This document shows positions 5,512-11,148 of a DNA stretch of 11,148 bases, piece after piece (within the stretch, counting starts at the first letter, position 1; the number at the start of each line of letters is the position of its first letter). The DNA lies in the NCBI GenBank assembly GCA_035560935.1, contig DATMYQ010000136.1, forward strand, positions 1-11,148. The letters run 5' to 3'. The notes beneath the pieces are model-generated. The model ran no database searches, had not been told where the DNA came from, and saw only the letters and a program-made list of their open reading frames with translations. Position numbers and translations under genes: made by a program. This stretch comes from DATMYQ01 sp035560935 (lineage in GTDB: Bacteria; Bacillota; Negativicutes; Sporomusales; Sporomusaceae).

Positions 5512-6174
5512 TTACTCCAGCTCTTTAATACGCTTCCTGGCCTGCTCTATCCACGCATCACCGGGCTTGGCGTACTGAAGAAATCGTTCAAAATTTTCTA
5601 TCGCCTCTTTCCTTCGTCCAATGTCCGCAAGCGTATTCGCTTTTCTGTAATAGGCATAAGCATATTCGGGATTAATAGCAATAATCATGTCAAAATCCGC
5701 TATAGCCTGCTCATATTGACGCAAATTCTGATAAACGATACCTCGGTTATAATACGCTTCGAAGTATTTGGGATTTAAATCCACCGCCCTGTTATAATCC
5801 TCAATGGCTAAAGTATATTGTCCCTGGCTGTTATATGAAATTCCACGATTTCGATATAAAATGGGGTTTCGCGAGTCCAGTTCAATGGCTTTGCTATAAT
5901 CGGCTATTGCATTTCCGTATTCACCTTTTGCGTTGTAAGTAAAAGCGCGTTCCCAGTAAGCATAAATATAATAGGGATCCAATTGAATGGCTTTTCCAAA
6001 AGCTAAAATAGCATTACTATAATCATTTTGTCTTTGAAACTCTTTCCCTTTATCGAACCATTGTTTCTGAGTCAACGTCACACTTTGTTCCGCCGCCAAA
6101 ATAGAGCTCACGGGAACCACGAGAAGGAGAAGTGCAACCACCAGTGTAAAATACAATCGTTTTGTGATTTGCAT
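5512..6174 (-). CDS. Secreted TPR-repeat protein
   Basis: This 220-residue protein has a signal peptide (KRLYFTLVVALLLLVVPVSS, probable cleavage after Ala28) and then about five consecutive 34-residue tetratricopeptide repeats. They start near residue 39 with WFDKGKEFQRQNDYSNAI and repeat the pattern of AYYNRGIVYQNLRQYEQAIADF, ending each unit in LDP, LNP or INP. TPR arrays act as protein-binding scaffolds; no catalytic domain is present. There is no lipobox, so it is probably released or held outside the membrane through partners. The ATG at 6174 is chosen because CCTCCCTT (6183-6190 on the plus strand) places AAGGGAGG 8 bases upstream. It begins 18 bases after the metallophosphoesterase stop, so the two exported proteins are probably co-transcribed and may cooperate. 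Confidence 0.9.
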   Translation of the reverse strand: MQITKRLYFTLVVALLLLVVPVSSILAAEQSVTLTQKQWFDKGKEFQRQNDYSNAILAFGKAIQLDPYYIYAYWERAFTYNAKGEYGNAIADYSKAIELDSRNPILYRNRGISYNSQGQYTLAIEDYNRAVDLNPKYFEAYYNRGIVYQNLRQYEQAIADFDMIIAINPEYAYAYYRKANTLADIGRRKEAIENFERFLQYAKPGDAWIEQARKRIKELE

Positions 6175-6192
6175 TAAGTCCACCTCCCTTAA

Positions 6193-7923
6193 TTATTGGA
6201 CACTTGGAGACGTTCTAACGTTCCGCAGTTTTTTTATTTTCGCTTGCATTTCAGCGCTGATTTGTTTGACAAGCTCTGCATTGTACGCACCTGTCGGCAA
6301 CATAAGTCCAGGGTTAGAAGATATAGCCGGATTCGAAACCAGCTGATTCGCCGCGATTGCATAGGAACGGGACTTCGCAGCCAGCGATTGCTCATCGCAC
6401 GAAGGATCCACATTGGTCGTAAAAATCGAAATCGTATTGTCGCTGTTGCTGACGATCTCGAACATGCGAAACTGCTGCGGGAAATCCCGGAGGGATGAAG
6501 TTTCGACCTGCCAGAAGCCAAGTTCCGGCCGGTCTGGGTCAGGCGACTTGAAAGCGGTAACGGTATTGAAATGTCGATGTCCCGCAATCCACATCAGGAG
6601 ATTCGGGTATTCATGCAGCTTGGTGAACAGCGCCGTCTCAGATACATAAGCATGCTCCCACCAGCTCATAAAAGCCCCCGGTTTTTCGACACCAATCGGT
6701 ATGTGGGCAGCGATGATCATCAGCTGTCCTTGCGCCTGACCCTCATCCAGTTCATCGACAAGCCATTCATAGCGTTTCTGATCTACTGCGCCATGCCACT
6801 TATAGCCTTCCGTATTGGCATCGTCCTCCCGCTGGGTATCGTCAAGCACAATCACTTTAAGCGGCAGGTCCGCCTTCGGCGCGAAGCTATAGCAGGCAAA
6901 ATCTTTCTCAACGTTGGCCCGGTTGAAACCGTGACCGACGGGGTGGGTTGAGGTATGAAAAAATTCGTTGATCCATTCCTGGCGCGACAGGGAACGCCGG
7001 CCGGGATCGGCGACGACCTTGGGCGGGGTGGAAAAGTCTGCTACTGGTCCGAGACCGATAATAGCACCGTACGGCGTCCGTCCGTCGATGGTTCCCATGT
7101 AGAAGCCGCGGCTATCAAGGCCACGCGGGTCCCGGAACACATCGCCCAAATTGAGAATCTCCTCCCCAATATAGGCCTGCCGGAGATAATCGTTCACAGG
7201 GGCTGTTCCCATCCAGAAATGGTCGTGGTTGCCGAGAGTCTGGTACCAGGGAATCGACTGATCCAGTCCAACCGCTCTATACGGTTTCTGATAATCAATG
7301 GTACCGGCTCCGGCGTGAGCACCGGAGCTGGGAATGATCTCCTTGCCGTCAAGGATATCGATGTACCAGCGAAGTTCGTTATACTGTGAACTGTTGCAGG
7401 CGTCACCCAGAGCGATACCGAAGTCAATCGGCGATTGTTTATGGAAGGCGTTGATGGTTTGAACGGCGGCGTCGAGAACGTGAGTCGTATAGGGCATAAC
7501 CGCTGAATAGGCCGAATTTATCCCGTCTTTCAGCCCCAGATAAATCGCCTGTGCCGGCGATTCCTTGTCCGTGATATGGATGTCACTGATCGTAAAGAAA
7601 CGCGCCAGTTGTAAGCTTTTGGTAACCAAGGCATCGGTATAGTTATCCGGCATCAGGTCCAATCTTTTTTCATAGCCGATTCCTGCGCCGACTTTCCAAG
7701 CACCATAGCCATACTGTGCAAATTGGGCAACCTCGGTAGGAAGAAGTTTCGGCGAAGTGACAGGTACGGGAACAGGCATTACGGTTCGTTCCAGAGTTGT
7801 ACCGTAGATCGCCGCTGCTTCGGCCGGATTCAGCCATTCGACGGAAACTTCTCCGATCCCCGCCAATGCCGCCCCTCCAGCCAGTCCTGTTTTGATAAAA
7901 GTCCGCCGCGATAATCTCGTCAT
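6193..7923 (-). CDS. Tat-exported metallophosphoesterase, TIGR03768 type
   Basis: This 576-residue protein is a calcineurin-like metallophosphoesterase of the TIGR03768 group; its substrate is unknown. The N-terminus SRRTFIKTGLAGGAALAG (residues 5-22) is a twin-arginine signal, so it should be exported folded. Metal-binding motifs appear in order: DIH (114-116), GD (173-174), GNHD (231-234), AHIP (406-409) and GHRH (448-451). Long insertions between the first motifs and the histidine cluster are normal for this group. The ATG at 7923 has AGGAG 5-6 bases upstream. The last codons, encoding NVRTSPSVQ, lie in a copy of the dispersed repeat (6197-6216). The gene is visibly more GC-rich than the TPR gene behind it, which may reflect separate origins. 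Confidence 0.92.
   Translation of the reverse strand: MTRLSRRTFIKTGLAGGAALAGIGEVSVEWLNPAEAAAIYGTTLERTVMPVPVPVTSPKLLPTEVAQFAQYGYGAWKVGAGIGYEKRLDLMPDNYTDALVTKSLQLARFFTISDIHITDKESPAQAIYLGLKDGINSAYSAVMPYTTHVLDAAVQTINAFHKQSPIDFGIALGDACNSSQYNELRWYIDILDGKEIIPSSGAHAGAGTIDYQKPYRAVGLDQSIPWYQTLGNHDHFWMGTAPVNDYLRQAYIGEEILNLGDVFRDPRGLDSRGFYMGTIDGRTPYGAIIGLGPVADFSTPPKVVADPGRRSLSRQEWINEFFHTSTHPVGHGFNRANVEKDFACYSFAPKADLPLKVIVLDDTQREDDANTEGYKWHGAVDQKRYEWLVDELDEGQAQGQLMIIAAHIPIGVEKPGAFMSWWEHAYVSETALFTKLHEYPNLLMWIAGHRHFNTVTAFKSPDPDRPELGFWQVETSSLRDFPQQFRMFEIVSNSDNTISIFTTNVDPSCDEQSLAAKSRSYAIAANQLVSNPAISSNPGLMLPTGAYNAELVKQISAEMQAKIKKLRNVRTSPSVQ
6197..6216 (+). repeat. Dispersed repeat copy inside a coding 3' end
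   Basis: This segment matches 1133-1152 at 17 of 20 positions. It lies within the last codons of the metallophosphoesterase, so the repeat supplies the C-terminal tail and nearly reaches the stop codon at 6193-6195. Confidence 0.5.
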
Positions 7924-7942
7924 TTATTCTCCTTTGCCCTTA

Positions 7943-7958
7943 TCGAAATACTTTTCGA
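7943..7958. promoter_or_regulatory. Perfect inverted repeat TCGAAA-TACT-TTTCGA
   Basis: A perfect 6-base inverted repeat with a 4-base centre sits about 20 bases upstream of the metallophosphoesterase start, just beyond its ribosome-binding site. It is placed as an operator or weak leader hairpin would be. I found no convincing promoter hexamers beside it, and no known regulator is suggested. Confidence 0.35.
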
Positions 7959-8012
7959 CTCGGTTGGCAGCATTCTGGCGGTTGATATTTTATTGAAATT
8001 GGCAGCGTTTTT

Positions 8013-8029
8013 GCACAGCCTGACGTCCC
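8013..8029 (+). repeat. Dispersed repeat core, second copy
   Basis: This segment matches 1343-1359 with one mismatch. It is extended on the left by 8005-8012, which, with 8013-8019, is an exact inverted match of 1195-1209. It lies between the dehydrogenase hairpin and the metallophosphoesterase leader. Confidence 0.5.
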
Positions 8030-8041
8030 CATGTCACTCAG

Positions 8042-8066
8042 AAGGGCCATCTCGCCGATGGCCCTT
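8042..8066 (-). terminator. Hairpin after the aldehyde dehydrogenase gene
   Basis: AAGGGCCATC (8042-8051) and GATGGCCCTT (8057-8066) pair perfectly over 10 bases round a 5-base loop. It lies 8 bases past the dehydrogenase stop. There is no clear U-run on the minus-strand side, so it could be a terminator of imperfect type or an mRNA-stabilising 3' hairpin. Confidence 0.55.
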
Positions 8067-8074
8067 ATAATTTC

Positions 8075-9700
8075 TTATAACAGAAAATCCGTAGACAGAA
8101 ACTTTGACTTATCCCCTTTAACAATTTCCGTGATCATTTTTTTGTTCGCGGGAGTGATTTTCGCCGCCACCAGCGTACGGATCGAAAATGCCCGCAAAGC
8201 ATCGGTCACCGACAGCGTTCCTTCCGCCGAGTCTTTGCGTCCGGTAAAAGGGAATCCATCGGGTCCGCGCTGGCATTGGCTGTTGATATTTACCCGGCAA
8301 ACTTGATTGACCAGCGGATCGATCAGACTAGCCATCATATCCGCATCAGTCCCAAAAATGCTGACCTGCTGTCCATAATTGGAATGAATCACGTATTGAA
8401 TCGGTTCGTTAATGTCGTTGTACCCGATAATGGGAACAACCGGGCCAAACTGTTCTTCTTTATAGACCCGCATCTTATCATTGACGGGATATAATATTGC
8501 GGGATTGACCAGCGGACCGCAATGTGTCCCGCCCGACGGATTAATCACCGTGGCGCCGTGACTGACGGCGTCTTCTATCAAGTCACTTAAATATTGAACT
8601 TTTTTCGTTTCGGGAAGCGGCGTAATTTTCACCCCCGGCTCCCAGGGCATCCCTGTCTTGAGCGCGTTCACTTTCTCAGAGAAAAGCTTCAGAAATTGAT
8701 CAATGATCTGGTTATGGACAAATAAAATTTTCAGCGCCGTGCACCGCTGACCATTAAAAGATAGCGAGCCTGCAATGGCTTCTTCCACCGCTTGGTCCAC
8801 ATCCGCATCCGCCAATACGATACCGGCATTTTTCGCTTCGAGCCCCAGCACGCTTCGCAAACGGTGAGGCTTGGGATGCATTTGTTTAAGAGTGTCGGCC
8901 ACCGAACTGGACCCGATAAACGCCAGCACATTAATTTTCCCCGAACGCATAATAGGACCCACCACGTTTTGTCCTGAGCCGTATACCGTATTGACGACGC
9001 CGGGCGGAAACGCCTCCTGAAAGGCTTCCAGTAGCGGAGAATGCAAGAGCACTCCCAATTTAGGCGGTTTAAAAACCACAGTATTCCCCATAATCAACGC
9101 CGGAATCAGGGTGGTAAAGGTTTCGTTCAACGGGTAATTAAAGGGCCCCATGCATAATACCACCCCCAGGGGAGCACGTCTAACCTGGGCTAATATTCCC
9201 TGTTCAATAGTAAACCGGGATGCCTTACGGTCCACCACTTTTAATGCTTCAATGGTGGCCACAATATATTCCACAGTCCGGTCAAACTCTTTTTCAGAAT
9301 CTGGCAATGGTTTCCCGATCTCCCACATGAGCAGTTTGACCACTTCATCCCGTTTTTCAATCATTTTGCGGACGAAGGTTTCCATGTGCTTTATTCTTTG
9401 TTCGACGGACATGGTCGGCCATTGCCCGCAGCCATTGTCATAGGCTTTTTCCGCTGCTGCCAGAGCTTCCATCGCCTCTTTTTCAGTAAGGATGGGATAA
9501 CAGCCCAAAAACACGGGTTTTGCTATCCCATCCTGCAACACATGTATGGGAGATCGGACCTCCTGGCAAGAACCTTCCCAGTGTCGTATTTCGCCATCAA
9601 TTAAATAACATTTTTGCTGTATCGGTTGTTGAATTCGAAATGCTTCCGGAATTTCCGCTTCAGCGGGAAACACATTCTTGCTTTGTTCGTTTTCCCTCAA
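8075..9700 (-). CDS. gapN: Aldehyde dehydrogenase, GapN/ALDH11-like
   Basis: This 541-residue protein is an NAD(P)-dependent aldehyde dehydrogenase, most like the non-phosphorylating glyceraldehyde-3-phosphate dehydrogenases, which oxidise glyceraldehyde 3-phosphate directly to 3-phosphoglycerate with NADP. From a TTG start at 9700, Asn188 lies in GPFNYP, the general base Glu288 in LGLEAKNAG, the nucleophile Cys320 in FNGQRCTALK, and EEQFGPVVP follows near 416. The C-terminal NINSQCQRGPDGFPFTGRKD closely resembles the plant ALDH11 segment, whose Arg helps hold the phosphate. It is longer than the usual 475 or so residues by an N-terminal extension. AGGGAG (9711-9716) is 10 bases before the TTG but only 1 base before the GTG at 9709, hence the chosen start. 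Other ALDH substrates are possible. Confidence 0.85.
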   Translation of the reverse strand: MRENEQSKNVFPAEAEIPEAFRIQQPIQQKCYLIDGEIRHWEGSCQEVRSPIHVLQDGIAKPVFLGCYPILTEKEAMEALAAAEKAYDNGCGQWPTMSVEQRIKHMETFVRKMIEKRDEVVKLLMWEIGKPLPDSEKEFDRTVEYIVATIEALKVVDRKASRFTIEQGILAQVRRAPLGVVLCMGPFNYPLNETFTTLIPALIMGNTVVFKPPKLGVLLHSPLLEAFQEAFPPGVVNTVYGSGQNVVGPIMRSGKINVLAFIGSSSVADTLKQMHPKPHRLRSVLGLEAKNAGIVLADADVDQAVEEAIAGSLSFNGQRCTALKILFVHNQIIDQFLKLFSEKVNALKTGMPWEPGVKITPLPETKKVQYLSDLIEDAVSHGATVINPSGGTHCGPLVNPAILYPVNDKMRVYKEEQFGPVVPIIGYNDINEPIQYVIHSNYGQQVSIFGTDADMMASLIDPLVNQVCRVNINSQCQRGPDGFPFTGRKDSAEGTLSVTDALRAFSIRTLVAAKITPANKKMITEIVKGDKSKFLSTDFLL

Positions 9701-9738
9701 TCGACTCACACTCCCTAATACAAATTTCCTACTGCTTC

Positions 9739-9747
9739 ATTATATCA
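9739..9747 (-). promoter_or_regulatory. Extended -10 promoter for the aldehyde dehydrogenase
   Basis: On the minus strand TGATATAAT forms an extended -10 element (TGnTATAAT), about 30 bases ahead of the ribosome-binding site of the dehydrogenase. No good -35 hexamer is visible at 16-18 bases, as is common for extended -10 promoters. Confidence 0.5.
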
Positions 9748-9759
9748 TTTTCCAAAATG
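9746..9759. promoter_or_regulatory. Perfect palindrome beside the -10 element
   Basis: CATTTT-CC-AAAATG is a perfect 14-base palindrome that overlaps the outer bases of the extended -10 element, in the spacer position where a repressor would block RNA polymerase. The regulator is unknown. Confidence 0.4.
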
Positions 9760-9835
9760 CAGGAAAGCTTCAAAATTGAATTCATCCATGTTATCACACC
9801 ACCATAATCCGTCCAAGTACATGTCCCCTTCGTCC

Positions 9836-9876
9836 ACAAAACCGCACCCTGCGCTTTGCGCAAAGTGCGGTTTTGT
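9836..9876 (-). terminator. Strong hairpin terminator after the LivK-type gene
   Basis: ACAAAACCGCAC (9836-9847) and GTGCGGTTTTGT (9865-9876) pair perfectly over 12 bases. The 17-base loop holds a second small stem (TGCGC-TTT-GCGCA, 9850-9862). With A-runs on one arm and T-runs on the other, it could work in both directions. It begins 20 bases past the stop of the binding-protein gene. Confidence 0.8.
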
Positions 9877-9895
9877 CCAGAGCCGTTTAAATATA

Positions 9896-11086
9896 TTAAG
9901 GGTTTATTCTTTCTTTAAATACTTGCTTGCCGTTTAAGTATTCAATAATTACAACGCTCTTTATGGCGTTGTGATTTTCGTCTATCGACAGCTTGCCGGA
10001 AGCAAGTTCAATATCTTTGGTAGCCGCCAGAGCCTGACGGATTTTTTCCGGCTCAGTGCTGTTGGCGCGCTGAATAGCGTCGACAAGAATATAAGCGGCA
10101 TCATAAGCGAGAATAGCCGTAGAGTCGGGCAATAACCCATACGCCTTCTGGTATTCTTCTACAAAGGACTTACACTTGGGACTGGTATCATCCACCGTGA
10201 AACTATTAGTAATATATGTATGGTTCAACGCGTCCGGACCAGCCAATTCAATCAGTTTCGGCGAGTCCCATCCATCCCCGCCCAGAAAAGGCACGGTGAT
10301 ACCCAGTTCACGAGCTTGTTTGATAAGTTTGCCCACTTCTTCATAGTAGGCCGGAATATAAATCATATCAGGATTCGCTGCTTTGATCTTGGTAAGGATA
10401 CTTTTAAAGTCCAGGTCTTTTTGTAAAAACGCTTCTTCAGCGATAATCGCACCGCCGCCTTTGGTGAAGGACTCTTTGAATACTTGCGTCAGACCTTTGC
10501 TGTAATCGGCGCTTGAATCGGTCATGATAGCAACATTTTTCGCTTTGAGAGTGTTCAGGGCAAAGTTAGCGGCCACCTTTCCTTGAAGGGGATCGATAAA
10601 GCAGGCCCGGAACACCCAGTCCTTGGCTTTGCCGGTACTTTCGTTAAGGGTTACTCTGGGGTTAGTGGTGGACGCGGCAACCAACGGTTTCTTGTTAGCT
10701 TCCGCTACAGCGCCGCCTGCAATACCGCAGGAGCTGACGCTAAAGCCAGTAACTGCGACCACTTTATCCTGAGTAATCAGCTTAGTCATGGCATTGGCAG
10801 CCTCGGACGGCTCCCCTTTATTGTCGGCGATGACCAATTCGATCTGTTTGCCGAGTACGCCGCCTTTGGCATTGATTTCTTTAAAAGCCAGTTGCGCACC
10901 ATTCATCGAGGTCTTCCCGTATGAAGCCGTATTCCCCGTCAGTTCATAAACCACACCGATCTTGATGTTCTGGCTATTATTAGCGCTGCCGCCCTTACCG
11001 CTGTCGCCACAGCCAGCAAACAGAACACTAACCATAAGCACCACAACAAGAATACCCACTGTCTGTAAATTCCTTAATTTACCCAA
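9896..11086 (-). CDS. LivK-type substrate-binding lipoprotein
   Basis: This 396-residue protein is the extracellular binding subunit of a branched-chain amino-acid type (HAAT) ABC importer. It has a hydrophobic signal and lipobox ending FAGC (Cys26), so it should be lipid-anchored outside the membrane. The mature part begins NIKIGVVYELTGNTASYG, continues with GAQLAFKEINAKGGVLGK and VVAVTGFSVSSCG, and shows the two-lobe periplasmic-binding plan through DMIYIPAYYEEVGKLIKQAR and AILAYDAAYILVDAI. Ligands in this family include branched-chain amino acids, amides and aromatic acids, and the true ligand is unknown. The open frame extends upstream, but the TTG at 11086 is chosen because AGGAGG (11095-11100) lies 8 bases before it and it gives a proper signal peptide. 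A terminator follows, with no permease or ATPase genes downstream. Confidence 0.9.
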   Translation of the reverse strand: MGKLRNLQTVGILVVVLMVSVLFAGCGDSGKGGSANNSQNIKIGVVYELTGNTASYGKTSMNGAQLAFKEINAKGGVLGKQIELVIADNKGEPSEAANAMTKLITQDKVVAVTGFSVSSCGIAGGAVAEANKKPLVAASTTNPRVTLNESTGKAKDWVFRACFIDPLQGKVAANFALNTLKAKNVAIMTDSSADYSKGLTQVFKESFTKGGGAIIAEEAFLQKDLDFKSILTKIKAANPDMIYIPAYYEEVGKLIKQARELGITVPFLGGDGWDSPKLIELAGPDALNHTYITNSFTVDDTSPKCKSFVEEYQKAYGLLPDSTAILAYDAAYILVDAIQRANSTEPEKIRQALAATKDIELASGKLSIDENHNAIKSVVIIEYLNGKQVFKERINP

Positions 11087-11148
11087 ATCCACTTCCTCCT
11101 CACTTTTTTCCCAAAATGTATTATCGACTGAATTAAGCATTATTGTAT

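Noticed and set aside
6234..7427. Several long frames on both strands inside the metallophosphoesterase gene
   Set aside because: They arise from the GC-rich codons of that gene; none has a ribosome-binding site or a recognisable domain.

Overview
The window looks like a piece of a mid-GC Firmicutes chromosome. Strong AGGAGG-type Shine-Dalgarno sites stand 7-10 bases before most starts, TTG and GTG starts occur, and the protein repertoire would fit an anaerobic, possibly Negativicutes-like bacterium. The taxonomic placement is inference from style, not from a marker gene. Apart from a toxin-antitoxin pair at the left edge and a tiny ORF at 792-899, every convincing gene lies on the minus strand, so the region reads from right to left.

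From the right, transcription first meets a TTG-started lipoprotein of the branched-chain amino-acid binding (LivK) type (9896-11086), closed by a strong hairpin terminator (9836-9876). Next comes a GapN/ALDH11-like aldehyde dehydrogenase (8075-9700) with its own extended -10 promoter and a hairpin behind it (8042-8066). A tight two-gene unit follows: a Tat-exported metallophosphoesterase of the TIGR03768 type (6193-7923) and a secreted TPR protein (5512-6174). After it come a frame-disrupted small membrane-peptide gene (5320-5476), a PPC/DUF296 protein (4899-5318), a cytoplasmic type II-like asparaginase (3799-4788), a GNAT acetyltransferase (3207-3668), a carboxymuconolactone-decarboxylase-like protein without its cysteine pair (2834-3145), a short CGGC-domain protein (2375-2599) and a FabG-type reductase (1605-2357).

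The left 1.6 kb is a decay zone. It holds an intact Phd/YefM plus RelE/ParE toxin-antitoxin pair (19-577), a hairpin that hides the ribosome-binding site of a 35-codon transposase-like ORF (754-899), the C-terminal half of a RimJ/RimL-like acetyltransferase (929-1132), a faint DDE-transposase remnant (1370-1500), and several copies of a short dispersed repeat. Copies of that repeat also lie between genes further right, and one supplies the last codons of the metallophosphoesterase.

Most genes belong to known families. The points most worth checking are the dispersed repeat that reaches into coding sequence, the sequestered ribosome-binding site, the small membrane-peptide gene just before the PPC gene, and the orphan LivK-type lipoprotein. 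I see no CRISPR array, no rRNA or convincing tRNA, and no clearly new multi-gene system.
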